Shown in pieces: positions 42,529-50,872 of a stretch of 64,000 nt of DNA. Under the pieces are notes generated by a model. It was not told where the DNA came from and ran no database searches. It worked only from the letters and a program-made list of their open reading frames with translations. Source of the DNA: Candidatus Aphodenecus pullistercoris (GTDB taxonomy: Bacteria; Spirochaetota; Spirochaetia; Sphaerochaetales; Sphaerochaetaceae); assembly GCA_017694495.1 (NCBI GenBank), contig JADIMU010000030.1, forward strand, positions 1-64,000, in the 5' to 3' direction. The position numbers and the translations under genes are program-made. The number at the start of each line of letters is the position of its first letter. Position 1 is the first letter of the stretch.

Positions 42529-43731
42529 ATGTTGACATTGGACTCACTCTACCAGGCGGTCTTCGCCCTCAAGGGGGTCGCCAGACAGACCGACCTCATC
42601 CGCGCTCCGCGCATGTTCCCGGACAATGAAGTCTACCTCAAGACGGAGAACCTGCAGCTCACAGGTTCCTTCAAGCTGCGCGGCGCCTACAACAAGATCC
42701 ACAGGCTCAGCGCCGAGGAGAAGGCGAGGGGTGTCGTCGCATGCTCTGCGGGCAACCATTCACAGGGCGTGGCCCTGGCGGCCCAGAGGGCCGGAATCGA
42801 CGCCGTGATCTGCATTCCAGAGGGCGCTCCGATCTCCAAGGTCGAGGCGACGAGGGGTTACGGAGCCCAGGTCGAGCTTGTTCCCGGCGTCTACGACGAC
42901 GCCTACGAGAGGGCCCTCGCAATCGCGGCCGAGACTGGACGCACCATGATCCACCCCTTCGATGACGACGATGTCATCGCGGGCCAGGGGACGATAGCGC
43001 TCGAGATCCTCGACGCCCTTCCCGACATGGACATCTGCCTCGTGCCCGTCGGTGGCGGCGGCCTGATCAGCGGCATGGCCTTCGCGATAAAGTCGCTGCG
43101 CCCATCGTGCCGTGTCGTCGGAGTGCAGGCGGCCGGCGCCGCGAGCATGAAGAAGGCACTCAGCTCGCACAAGAGGCTCACTCTGGAGCGTGTGGCCACC
43201 ATCGCCGATGGAATCGCGGTCAAGACGCCTGGCGAGAAGACCTTCGACTATTGCTCTAAATACGTCGACGAGGTCGTCACGGTCAGCGAGGACGAAATCG
43301 CCAGCGCCATCCTCTCGCTGATGGAGCAGCAGAAGCTTGTCGCAGAGGGTGCTGGCGCCGTCTCCGTCGCCGCCGCGATGTCCGGAAAGGTCGACCTTGC
43401 CGGAAAGAAGACTGTATGCCTGGTCAGTGGAGGCAACATCGATGTGACCATCCTCTCGCGCGTCATCACGAGGGGCCTCATGATGCAGGGCCGCCAGGTC
43501 GAGCTCGAGATCGAGGTCTACGACAGGCCCAAGCAGCTGGCCCTCGTCAGTGCCCTGGTCGCCCAGCTGGGGGCCAACGTCGTATCCGTCGAGCACGACA
43601 GGAAGACTGACAGCACGGACCTCCAGCATTGCATGCTCCGCCTTGGCCTCGAGACGAGGAACCAGGACCATATCGACCAGATCGTCGCCGCAATCCGCAA
43701 CGACCTGGGCTACAGGTGCGTGGAACTGTGA
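42529..43731 (+). CDS. ilvA: Threonine ammonia-lyase with C-terminal ACT domain
   Basis: The 400-aa PLP enzyme deaminates threonine to 2-oxobutanoate. GSFKLRGAYNKIHRL holds the Schiff-base lysine, CSAGNHSQGVALAAQRAGIDAVIC the SAGNHxQG motif, and VPVGGGGLISGMAFAIK the glycine-rich phosphate loop. Residues 325-400 form an ACT domain (LEIEVYDRPKQLALVSALVAQLGANVVSVEHDR), as in shorter IlvA/TdcB types. No Shine-Dalgarno is seen; TTTACT lies 8 nt before the ATG. The HAD gene follows in a GTGA overlap. It may feed isoleucine synthesis or threonine catabolism. Confidence 0.94.
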   Translation: MLTLDSLYQAVFALKGVARQTDLIRAPRMFPDNEVYLKTENLQLTGSFKLRGAYNKIHRLSAEEKARGVVACSAGNHSQGVALAAQRAGIDAVICIPEGAPISKVEATRGYGAQVELVPGVYDDAYERALAIAAETGRTMIHPFDDDDVIAGQGTIALEILDALPDMDICLVPVGGGGLISGMAFAIKSLRPSCRVVGVQAAGAASMKKALSSHKRLTLERVATIADGIAVKTPGEKTFDYCSKYVDEVVTVSEDEIASAILSLMEQQKLVAEGAGAVSVAAAMSGKVDLAGKKTVCLVSGGNIDVTILSRVITRGLMMQGRQVELEIEVYDRPKQLALVSALVAQLGANVVSVEHDRKTDSTDLQHCMLRLGLETRNQDHIDQIVAAIRNDLGYRCVEL

Positions 43732-44531
43732 GGCGCAACCTCTTCTTCGACGTGGACGGGACCTTGCTACCCTTCGGCAGGGGCCTGCCCCAGGACACGC
43801 TCGAGGCCCTGCTTGAAGCCCGCTCGAAGGGCCACAGGCTCTTCCTCGCCACAGGACGCAGTCCGGCGGAGCTTGACGACAGGCTCTCCGCCATTCCATT
43901 CGACGGCGGGGTCTACAGCGGAGGCGCGAGGGCCTTCCTTGAAGGGAAGGACGTCTACGCCTCCTACTTCACCCGAGAGGACCTCGACTTCTACCTCGAG
44001 GTCTGCCAGAGCCATGGATGGCAGGTCCTCCTCCAGACTGACGGGCACTCATTCTGCCTGTCCGGTTTCGCCGACCTCATGGTCTCCTGGTTCCGCCGCT
44101 ATGCGGGAGGGGACATAAAGATAGCCAACGTGGAGCTCGTCGACAGCCTCGATGGCATAGACAAGGTCACGAAGCTGCTCCTCCTCGCACCCAAAGGTGA
44201 CATGGACGAGGCCCACCGCCTCCTCGATGCCCGCTTCGACGTCATCGTGAACACTGTAGGCGTGCCCGCCAGATTGATGAGCGAGGTGTGCCAGAAGGGC
44301 GTCGACAAGGCCTCCGCCATGCTCGCCCTCCTGGAGGCGGAGGGGGAGGATGTCGCCTCCTCGATCGCATTCGGGGACGGCTCGAACGACATCCCGATCA
44401 TAAGGGCCGCAGGCATCGGAGTCGCCATGGGCAACGCCGACGATGAGGTGAAGGCGGCCGCCGACTTCGTCACGGCGGACTGCGGCGATGGCGGCATCCG
44501 CCTGGCGCTTGAGCATTTCGGGGTGTTGTGA
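43728..44531 (+). CDS. HAD-superfamily phosphatase (Cof type)
   Basis: The 267-aa protein starts with GTG overlapping the ilvA stop as GTGA. NLFFDVDGTLLPFGRGL holds the DxDGT nucleophile motif, LFLATGRSP motif II, and ASSIAFGDGSNDIPIIRAAGIGVAMGNADDEVK motif IV. A cap domain lies between. Cof-type HAD enzymes dephosphorylate sugar phosphates, flavin or PLP phosphates; substrate unknown. It is coupled with ilvA and the next TetR gene. Confidence 0.9.
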   Translation: MRRNLFFDVDGTLLPFGRGLPQDTLEALLEARSKGHRLFLATGRSPAELDDRLSAIPFDGGVYSGGARAFLEGKDVYASYFTREDLDFYLEVCQSHGWQVLLQTDGHSFCLSGFADLMVSWFRRYAGGDIKIANVELVDSLDGIDKVTKLLLLAPKGDMDEAHRLLDARFDVIVNTVGVPARLMSEVCQKGVDKASAMLALLEAEGEDVASSIAFGDGSNDIPIIRAAGIGVAMGNADDEVKAAADFVTADCGDGGIRLALEHFGVL

Positions 44532-45142
44532 TGGAGAAGGTCGAGTACAAGTCGGCGAGGCGCAGCCGGGCACTGATCCGCAGCGCGCTCCTGTCGCTGC
44601 TGGGGGAGAAGGGCATCGACGAGATCACGATCACAGAGCTCTCGCGGAGGGCCGACGTCAACCGTGGGACCTTCTACGCCCACTACAGGAACGTCTCTGA
44701 GGTGCTTGAGGACATCCAGAACGATGTGGCCGCCCAGCTGGCCGACCTCTTCAAGGACCTCGACATAGCAAGACTGTATGCGGACAGCGAGAGGATACTC
44801 GCAGAGTGCGTCAACATGATCCGCAAGGACCCTGAGTTCTACAAGACGCTGCTGTCGATGGACAATGGGCGCGGCGTCCTCGAACTGTGGCGCGGCAGTG
44901 TCATAAACTATCTGGAATCGGCCAGCTTCCTGTCCGGCCTTCCGATCTCGAACAACCTCTCATACCGCTGCGCCGTATCCTTCGTCATCAACGGCACGGT
45001 CGAGTGCATCGTCGACTCCCTCGTCGGACGCAACAGCATCCCGCTGGACGCATTGCCACGCCAGCTGTCGCGCCTGATCACAGTGGCGCTCGCCCCATAC
45101 ATGGAGCGCATTCCGTCGAAAGCTCAGCAGAAGAAGCCGTAG
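44531..45142 (+). CDS. TetR-family transcriptional regulator
   Basis: The 203-aa protein has an N-terminal TetR helix-turn-helix (about residues 10-56): [50 protein letters not shown]. The C-terminal helical ligand domain is not assigned. The start shares its A with the stop of the HAD gene (TGATG), so it is coupled. Its 3' end overlaps the convergent DnaJ-domain gene by 19 nt. Target genes are unknown. Confidence 0.88.
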   Translation: MEKVEYKSARRSRALIRSALLSLLGEKGIDEITITELSRRADVNRGTFYAHYRNVSEVLEDIQNDVAAQLADLFKDLDIARLYADSERILAECVNMIRKDPEFYKTLLSMDNGRGVLELWRGSVINYLESASFLSGLPISNNLSYRCAVSFVINGTVECIVDSLVGRNSIPLDALPRQLSRLITVALAPYMERIPSKAQQKKP

Positions 45143-45714
45143 GGACAGCAGCACATCTGGAGGAAGAAGAGGGTGCAGCATGCGTTCCCTATTCCGCCCG
45201 CCGGCGTGTAGGTCGTATAGGTCCTGCGGTAGGCGGTGCGCCCCGACTCGAGGTATTGCAGCAGCTCCTGGTACTCTCCGTTGCCTGGGTCCATCTGGCA
45301 TGCCTTGCGGGCCGAGAGCGTCGCCTCCATCCTGTTGCCGATGCCTGCGAAGGCGACGGCGTTGAGATGGTACCATCGCGCAGTCCTCTGCTCGAGCGGA
45401 ATCTGGCTGAGCGCCGTGATCGCCTCGTTGAAGCGGTGGGCGCGGATGTAGTTCTGGACCGCCTGGAAGATCAGGGGCTCCTCCTCATAGGGCCTGCCTG
45501 ATGAGGATGTGCCCTGCTCGAAGGGGTTGTAGCCGCTCCTGCGGTTCATGAGCCCGTCGTAGGCGGCGTTGATCTCCTGCATCTTGGCCTCCGCCTCGGG
45601 GGAGTTGCCCGTCACGTCAGGATGGTACTTCTTCGCAAGGGCCTTGTAGGCCTTCTTGATCTCGTCTTCGCTGGCGCCGGGACTGACACCCAGGACGCTG
45701 TATGGGTCTCTCAT
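45124..45714 (-). CDS. J-domain protein with cysteine-rich C-terminus
   Basis: The 196-aa protein starts with a J domain ([36 protein letters not shown]) including the HPD motif at about 32-34 that stimulates DnaK. A TPR-like helical part follows ([21 protein letters not shown]), and it ends in [19 protein letters not shown], a short hydrophobic cysteine cluster. It starts in an ATGA overlap with the DUF5685 gene. Such J-domain/DUF5685 pairs are common in gut anaerobes; their client is unknown. Confidence 0.9.
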   Translation of the reverse strand: MRDPYSVLGVSPGASEDEIKKAYKALAKKYHPDVTGNSPEAEAKMQEINAAYDGLMNRRSGYNPFEQGTSSSGRPYEEEPLIFQAVQNYIRAHRFNEAITALSQIPLEQRTARWYHLNAVAFAGIGNRMEATLSARKACQMDPGNGEYQELLQYLESGRTAYRRTYTTYTPAGGIGNACCTLFFLQMCCCPYGFFC

Positions 45715-46526
45715 TTCTTCCTAATTCCCTCGAACCTGGTCCAGATTCCACTATATACGCAATTGCGCAGGATAGAAAGGTTCCTGTCCAGTGGCAGCCT
45801 CTCCAGCGCTTCGGCGGCGAGGGAGGCTGAGATCTCCAGCTCCTCCCGCACTTCCTTCTTGAACCCATCATCCTTCACACGTCCCGAGAAGGGGTTGTAT
45901 GCGCCCTTCCTCCTGTCCTTGTCCAGGTCGTCCCAGGCGTCGAGGATGTATACGAAACGGCCCAGCCCCTGGCCGATCTGCAACAGGTCACGTCGCCAGA
46001 TGTCGTCGTAGGGACAGAAGACCTCTCCAAGCAGTGAGGCGAAATGGCCCGACGGGATGTCGACATCCTTCTCGTCCCTTGCTTCGCACCCGGCTATGGC
46101 CGCCAGGGCCTCGCGCACTGCGCCGCTCTGCCTTGGCCAGGCGGCGACGACCTTGTCGACATCGTCCCTGAGGGCCGCCATGAAGCGTTCCGCCTTGGCC
46201 GAGCCATCGTCCTTCGCCTTGTCCTCGGCGACATGCCAGCTGAGCAGGAGCTGCATGGCGGCACAGTAGGAGGAGACGGGGCTCGCGATGAAGCTGCGCC
46301 CTTTGACGGGGTGGACCACGCAATGCTCCCTCTCCTCGACGCCCTCCTGGTTGTAGAGGTCGGCAAGGAGCATGTACAGGAAGGTCATGTCGTAGCTGAG
46401 GGCCTTGGTCGCAGTGCGGCCGTAGCCGTGCTCCAAGGCCTTGCACAGTCCGCAGTAGTACTGCCTGTAGCGCCTCTTCTCCTCGTCTGTGGCGCCGTTG
46501 GGGTTGAGCGTTACGTAGCCGAACAT
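45711..46526 (-). CDS. DUF5685 family protein
   Basis: The 271-aa protein begins [31 protein letters not shown], the N-terminus of the DUF5685 family with its CxxC motif, followed by [19 protein letters not shown] and [25 protein letters not shown]-like sequence ([16 protein letters not shown]). The all-helical, aspartate-rich form resembles isoprenoid-synthase-like folds, but no reaction is established. The start overlaps the upstream zinc-ribbon gene stop (TGATG) and the stop overlaps the J-domain gene start. Confidence 0.85.
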   Translation of the reverse strand: MFGYVTLNPNGATDEEKRRYRQYYCGLCKALEHGYGRTATKALSYDMTFLYMLLADLYNQEGVEEREHCVVHPVKGRSFIASPVSSYCAAMQLLLSWHVAEDKAKDDGSAKAERFMAALRDDVDKVVAAWPRQSGAVREALAAIAGCEARDEKDVDIPSGHFASLLGEVFCPYDDIWRRDLLQIGQGLGRFVYILDAWDDLDKDRRKGAYNPFSGRVKDDGFKKEVREELEISASLAAEALERLPLDRNLSILRNCVYSGIWTRFEGIRKK

Positions 46527-46963
46527 CAGGTCTTGCCTATGAACTTCTCGCCGCATTTGGGGCAGGTGATGCGCACCTTGCCCTTTCCCTTGGGCACATA
46601 GCACGCCGCCTTGCACTTGGGACAGTAGAAGAGCTCGTGCGTCTTGAGCTTCTCCTTCATCCTGGCCTTCCTCTCCTTCTCGGCCCTGCGTCTGGCCGCG
46701 GCCGCGCCGTCACGGCGAAATGGCCTCATGAAGGCCTCGTTCTCCTTCGTCCGCGCCGCATCGTCCTTCGAGAAGACGCGGAAGACGGAATATATCACAA
46801 GCGCGATGCCGAGGAAGGACAGGGTCGTCCTGAGCCCCTGGCTGCTGAAGGCCGGCGAGCAGAAGACCAGCACCAGACCAAGCAGCGAGAGCGTGAATGA
46901 CAGCTGGTCCGATCCGTGGCGTCCACGGAGGAAGTCCTCGAGTTTTTTCTGAAAGCCGTTCAT
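46526..46963 (-). CDS. Zinc-ribbon membrane protein
   Basis: The 145-aa protein has two central membrane helices (LSFTLSLLGLVLVFCSPAF and TLSFLGIALVIYSVFRVF), a basic linker and a C-terminal zinc ribbon YCPKCKAACYVPKGKGKVRITCPKCGEKF (two CxxC pairs) facing the cytoplasm. I start at ATG 46963 because TTGACC-17-GATATT ends 7 nt before it; a longer frame would run into the divergent gene. It heads a three-gene operon with DUF5685 and J-domain genes. Confidence 0.8.
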   Translation of the reverse strand: MNGFQKKLEDFLRGRHGSDQLSFTLSLLGLVLVFCSPAFSSQGLRTTLSFLGIALVIYSVFRVFSKDDAARTKENEAFMRPFRRDGAAAARRRAEKERKARMKEKLKTHELFYCPKCKAACYVPKGKGKVRITCPKCGEKFIGKT

Positions 46964-46970
46964 GCTTCTG

Positions 46971-46999
46971 AATATCCGAAAAAGAATGACAAAGGTCAA
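46971..46999 (-). promoter_or_regulatory. Promoter giving a leaderless message for the zinc-ribbon operon
   Basis: On the minus strand TTGACC (46999-46994), a 17-bp spacer and GATATT (46976-46971). The -10 ends 7 nt before the ATG, so transcription should start at or next to the start codon; no Shine-Dalgarno is present. Confidence 0.65.
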
Positions 47000-47039
47000 C
47001 AAAAGGTGCACCATTGCCAAGTAGGCAAGGAGGTTTTCC

Positions 47040-47252
47040 GTGGAGAAAATCCAGTACATCTGCCCCAAGTGCGGCAATATGCACTATGTCGTCGACCAGT
47101 TCCAGGCGACAGGGGGCAACTTTGCGAAGATCTTCGACGTGCAGAACAAGAAGTTCACCGTCGTCAGCTGCAGCCAGTGCGGCTACAGCGAGCTTTACAG
47201 GAAGGACAACAGCACAGGCTGGGACGTCCTCGACTTCCTGATCGGAGGCTGA
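47040..47252 (+). CDS. Small zinc-ribbon protein
   Basis: The 70-aa protein starts with GTG 6 nt after AAGGAGG. It has a zinc ribbon with YICPKCGNMH and VVSCSQCGYSELY (two CxxC pairs), like the COG3478 family of predicted nucleic-acid-binding zinc-ribbon proteins. The gene for a glycerophosphodiesterase follows after 1 nt. Confidence 0.85.
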   Translation: MEKIQYICPKCGNMHYVVDQFQATGGNFAKIFDVQNKKFTVVSCSQCGYSELYRKDNSTGWDVLDFLIGG

Positions 47253-47253
47253 T

Positions 47254-47991
47254 ATGGGACAGGCTAAAGTATTTGCCCACCGCGGTTCGAGCGGACAGTG
47301 GCCGGAGAACACCATGCTCGCCTTCCGCAAGGCGATGGAGGAGGGTGCCGACGGCATCGAGAACGACGTCCATCTTTCCAAGGATGGAGAGGTCATGATC
47401 ATCCATGACGAGAGCCTTGCCAGGACGGCAGGCGTCGATTCCATGGTCTGGGACCTGACGAGGAGCGAGCTTGAGCGCATCAGCGCCGGACGGACTCAGC
47501 AGGACCGATATGGCTTCACGCCCATCCCCTCGCTGGACGAGTACCTCACCTTCATGGAGGACCACCGTGACAAGGTGACGAACATCGAGCTCAAGACGGC
47601 GCCAGTCTACTATCCCGGCATCGAGGAGAAGGTCCTGGAGCTCGTCAGAAGGCACGGTCTTGAGGAGAACGTCATCTACTCCTCCTTCAACTGGCTGTCC
47701 GTGGTCAAGATGAAGCGCATGGACCCGACATGCAAGGTCGGCCTCCTGTTCAGCGGCATGAGGCTCTACCACCTGGGGTCAATCATGAGGCAGCTGGACA
47801 TCGACTGCTACCATCCCGACTTCAACGACATGGACGGCGGCCTGGTCAAGGCCCTCCAGAGCGAGGGGCGTCAGGTCAACATGTGGACCGTCAACGAGAC
47901 GCTCGACATCCGCAATGCCATAGAGTGGGGCGTGGATGGGATCATCACGAACCATCCGCTGCGCGTGCTCCACGAGCAGGGCAGGGTCTGA
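47254..47991 (+). CDS. Glycerophosphodiester phosphodiesterase
   Basis: The 245-aa protein hydrolyses glycerophosphodiesters to sn-glycerol 3-phosphate and an alcohol. VFAHRGSSGQWPENTMLAF holds the HRG...PENT motif, GIENDVHLSKDGEVMIIHDESL the E-x-D metal ligands and second catalytic histidine, and NIELKTAP the third acidic ligand. No signal peptide is visible, so it is cytoplasmic. GGAGG precedes the ATG. The zinc-ribbon gene is immediately upstream. Confidence 0.93.
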   Translation: MGQAKVFAHRGSSGQWPENTMLAFRKAMEEGADGIENDVHLSKDGEVMIIHDESLARTAGVDSMVWDLTRSELERISAGRTQQDRYGFTPIPSLDEYLTFMEDHRDKVTNIELKTAPVYYPGIEEKVLELVRRHGLEENVIYSSFNWLSVVKMKRMDPTCKVGLLFSGMRLYHLGSIMRQLDIDCYHPDFNDMDGGLVKALQSEGRQVNMWTVNETLDIRNAIEWGVDGIITNHPLRVLHEQGRV

Positions 47992-47996
47992 AGCGC

Positions 47997-48024
47997 TTGA
48001 CACAAACTGCAATTTGGGAATAAT
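47997..48024 (+). promoter_or_regulatory. Promoter of the zur-znuACB operon
   Basis: Perfect TTGACA (47997-48002), 16-bp spacer, AATAAT (48019-48024). It lies just past the previous gene and only 11 nt before the zur ATG, so the leader is a few nucleotides at most. Confidence 0.75.
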
Positions 48025-48036
48025 TCCCAATTTGCA
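48008..48036. promoter_or_regulatory. Fur-family operator (putative Zur box)
   Basis: A 14-1-14 near-perfect palindrome (one mismatch per arm) with the core TGGGAATAATTCCCA at 48015-48029, which is the 7-1-7 AATnATT form shared by Fur, PerR and Zur boxes. It covers the -10 box and the start site, so binding would block RNA polymerase. Adjacent genes make zinc-dependent autorepression the likely role. Confidence 0.8.
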
Positions 48037-48407
48037 TGGAATACGATACTCGGCAGAAGAAGGCTGTGCTCGACCTCCTCAGGTCCTCACATGAGGGCTT
48101 GGGAGCGCGTGAGCTCGCCTCGAGGCTGGATGGCGTCGGCCTCTCGACAGTCTACAGGATACTTTCACAGGCCCGGCATGAGGGCCTCGTGGCTCCCGCG
48201 ATGCGGGGTCGTGAGCGGATATGGTCCTACGTGGGCTCATGCTCCCACCACCTGCATGGAGTGTGCGCCTCCTGCGGCGAGCTCGTCCACCTGGACGAAG
48301 AGCTCAGCGGCAAGATGGCCTGTCTGCTTGCATCCAAGGGCCTGGCCCTGAGCGAGGATGCCATGATCAGCCTCATCTGTCCGAAGTGCGCCAAGAGGGG
48401 GAAGTGA
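48036..48407 (+). CDS. zur: Fur-family zinc uptake repressor (Zur-like)
   Basis: The 123-aa protein is a compact Fur-family regulator. The winged helix runs over residues 1-75 (QKKAVLDLLRSSHEGLGARELAS, VGLSTVYRILSQARHEGLV), with the conserved STVYR recognition helix. The metal and dimer part has HHLHGVCASCGELVHLDEE and LICPKCAKR, with both structural CxxC pairs. Zur is chosen over Fur or PerR because it starts the znuACB operon. The ATG has no Shine-Dalgarno and lies at the end of the operator. Confidence 0.88.
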   Translation: MEYDTRQKKAVLDLLRSSHEGLGARELASRLDGVGLSTVYRILSQARHEGLVAPAMRGRERIWSYVGSCSHHLHGVCASCGELVHLDEELSGKMACLLASKGLALSEDAMISLICPKCAKRGK

Positions 48408-48409
48408 CG

Positions 48410-49345
48410 ATGAGGCCCTTCCTCCTGGCTCTGGCCACCCTCGCGCTGCTCGTCTCCTGTTCTCCTGTGCATGAGGTTGACGATGGCCGAATCGACATCA
48501 TCGCATCATCTTTCCCTGCCTATGACGCCGCCAGGGCCATCGTCGGGGAGGATGCGAAGCTGAGTATGCTCCTTCCTGTGGGCAGTGACAGCCACTCCTA
48601 CGAGCCCTCTGCCGAAGACGCTGTGCGCATCGCCGAGGCCGACCTCTTCATCTACAACGGAGGAGAGGGGGACAGCTGGATCGAGGACCTCATCTCCTCT
48701 CTTGATGGCGTCAGGGCCTTCCGCCTCGTGGACCATGTCCCCACGCTCCTTCATGAGAGCCAGGATGGGATAGTCGAAGCCGAGGATGAGCACGACCACG
48801 ACCACGGCCATGGGGACCTCGTCGACGAGCATGTCTGGACGAGCCTCGAGAACGAGATGGCCATCGTGGACAGTCTGTGCGCCGAGATCTCCTCGCTCGA
48901 CCCGGAGAAGGGGGAGGCCTACAGGAGGCGTGCCGACGCCTACATCGCCCAGATCGAGAATCTCCGCCAGGCCTTCGTGCGCATCGTCGCCGACGCTCAG
49001 CGCAGGACGATCGTCGTCGCGGACCGCTTCCCTCTGATCTACTTCGCCCGCGAGTTCGGACTCGACTGGCTGGCGGCCTATCCCGGATGCGCCGCCGGGA
49101 GCGAGCCTTCCGTGCGCACCGTCGCCGCCATGATCGACTTCGTCCGTGACAATGACATCCCCGTCGTCCTCCACATGGAGAACGCCAATACGGCCCTCAG
49201 CTCCGTCATAGCCGACGAGACGGGGGCCAGGGTCCTCCAGTTCAACAGCGCGCATAACGTCACGAAGCGTGAGTTCGATCAGGGCATGACCTACGTCGAC
49301 CTGATGGAGGAGAACCTGAAGACACTTGAGGAGGCTCTGAATTGA
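48410..49345 (+). CDS. znuA: Zinc ABC transporter substrate-binding lipoprotein ZnuA
   Basis: The 311-aa protein has a lipoprotein signal MRPFLLALATLALLVSCSP, so it is membrane-anchored in the periplasm. The cluster 9 SBP fold shows IIASSFPAYDAARAIVG, GSDSHSYEPSAEDAVRI with the first ligand histidine, and VDEHVWTSLENEMAIV with the second. A histidine-rich loop, EDEHDHDHGHGDLVDEH, near residue 130 is typical of zinc-specific members. It starts 2 nt after zur. Confidence 0.93.
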   Translation: MRPFLLALATLALLVSCSPVHEVDDGRIDIIASSFPAYDAARAIVGEDAKLSMLLPVGSDSHSYEPSAEDAVRIAEADLFIYNGGEGDSWIEDLISSLDGVRAFRLVDHVPTLLHESQDGIVEAEDEHDHDHGHGDLVDEHVWTSLENEMAIVDSLCAEISSLDPEKGEAYRRRADAYIAQIENLRQAFVRIVADAQRRTIVVADRFPLIYFAREFGLDWLAAYPGCAAGSEPSVRTVAAMIDFVRDNDIPVVLHMENANTALSSVIADETGARVLQFNSAHNVTKREFDQGMTYVDLMEENLKTLEEALN

Positions 49346-50043
49346 GACTGATCGAAGCCAGGAAGCTGACCCTCGGCTACGAGGGGCAGGCTGTGGTGAA
49401 GGATATAGACTTCACTCTGGACGAGGGCGACTACCTTTGCGTCGTCGGAGACAACGGTGCGGGCAAGTCGACGCTCGTGAAGGCCATCCTGGGCCTGATC
49501 CGCCCGATGGCCGGGCAGCTCGACTTCCATGTCCCCTCCGGCTCGATAGGCTACATGCCCCAGAGCATGCAAGGGGACAGGAACTTCCCGACCAGCGTCT
49601 GGGAGGTCGCACTGAGCGGGGCCGTCAACAAGCTTGGCCACCACTTTTTCCACGGCGCCCAGGCCAGGAGCCGGGCGAGGGACAACCTCGAGCGCATGGG
49701 GATGTGGGAGATGAGGAAGCGTTCCTTCCAGGAGCTTTCCGGGGGACAGCGCCAGCGCGTCCTCCTGGCGCGGGCCCTGGTCGCGGCCCAGTCCATCCTG
49801 CTGGTCGACGAGCCGGTCGCCGGCCTGGACATACACAGCGCGAGCGAGCTGTATGCCCTGATAGACAGCCTCAACAGGGAGGGCATGACGATAATGATGG
49901 TCACACACGACATACATCCCGCGCTCAACAGCGCGAGCCACATCCTCCATCTGGGCCATGATTGCTTCTTCGGCCCAAAGGCCGACTATTTCTCCAGCCG
50001 TATCGGCCAGCGCTACCTTGAGGAGGCCGGACACCATGATTGA
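49342..50043 (+). CDS. znuC: Zinc ABC transporter ATP-binding protein ZnuC
   Basis: The 233-aa ATPase has VVGDNGAGKSTLVKAI (Walker A), IGYMPQSMQ (Q loop), FQELSGGQRQRVLLARAL (signature) and SILLVDEPVAGLD (Walker B). The start is a TTG overlapping the znuA stop (TTGA), with GGAGG 7 nt upstream. It energises ZnuB. Confidence 0.93.
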   Translation: MRLIEARKLTLGYEGQAVVKDIDFTLDEGDYLCVVGDNGAGKSTLVKAILGLIRPMAGQLDFHVPSGSIGYMPQSMQGDRNFPTSVWEVALSGAVNKLGHHFFHGAQARSRARDNLERMGMWEMRKRSFQELSGGQRQRVLLARALVAAQSILLVDEPVAGLDIHSASELYALIDSLNREGMTIMMVTHDIHPALNSASHILHLGHDCFFGPKADYFSSRIGQRYLEEAGHHD

Positions 50044-50872
50044 GTTCTTCAGCTACGCCTTCATCCAGAGGGCCTTCGTCGTCGGCATCCTGGTCTCGCT
50101 GTGCTCCTCCCTGCTGGGAGTGTCCCTCGTCCTGAGGCGCTACTCGATGATAGGCGACGGACTGTCGCATGTAGGCTTCGGAGCCTTGGCGCTCGCCAGC
50201 GTCCTCTCCTTGCCCCCGATGGCCGTCACAATACCTGTGGTGGTCGTCGCCGCCATCCTCCTGTTGCGCCTCGACGGGCACGGCAGGATGGGAGGGGAGG
50301 GCGCAGTCGCCCTCCTTGCGGCCTCCTCGTTGGCCATCGGCGTCGTCCTGATCAGCTACGTCAAGGGGACGAACACGGACATCAACAACTTCCTCTTCGG
50401 AAGCCTCCTGGCCGTAGGCCGGCTCGACATGGTCCTGTCCATCGTCGTCTCCCTCTTCGTCCTGGCAAGCTACATCTGCCTCTACCCGAGGCTCTATGCG
50501 CTGACCTTCGATTCGACCTTCGCCCAGGCCAGCGGGCTCAAGGTCGAGCGCTACACGATGCTGCTTTCCATCCTCTCGGCAGTGACGATAGTGCTGGGCA
50601 TGAGGATGCTGGGAAGCCTGCTCGTCAGCGCGCTGGTCATCTTCCCATGCCTCACTGCGATGCGTATCGCCCGCAGCTACAAGGCTGTGACCCTGGTCAG
50701 CGCCGTCCAGTCCGTCGTCTGCTTCGTCCTGGGCTTCACGATGAGCTGTCTTGCAGGCACGCCAGTCGGGGCCAGCATAGTCGTGGTCAACCTGCTGGCC
50801 TTCCTTGTCTTCTGGCTTCTTGGCGCCATGCGCGACAGGGGCCTCTTCGTCAGGAAAGGCCCTTCCCTCTGA
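50036..50872 (+). CDS. znuB: Zinc ABC transporter permease ZnuB
   Basis: The 278-aa protein has about eight membrane helices and family-3 permease features: FVVGILVSLCSSLLGVSLVLRRYSMIGDGLSHVGFGALAL (about 14-53) and the ABC-3 pattern LFGSLLAVGRLDM and MRMLGSLLVSALVIFPCLTAMRI. It overlaps znuC by 8 nt. The 3' end overlaps the convergent MATE gene by 23 nt. Confidence 0.93.
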   Translation: MIEFFSYAFIQRAFVVGILVSLCSSLLGVSLVLRRYSMIGDGLSHVGFGALALASVLSLPPMAVTIPVVVVAAILLLRLDGHGRMGGEGAVALLAASSLAIGVVLISYVKGTNTDINNFLFGSLLAVGRLDMVLSIVVSLFVLASYICLYPRLYALTFDSTFAQASGLKVERYTMLLSILSAVTIVLGMRMLGSLLVSALVIFPCLTAMRIARSYKAVTLVSAVQSVVCFVLGFTMSCLAGTPVGASIVVVNLLAFLVFWLLGAMRDRGLFVRKGPSL

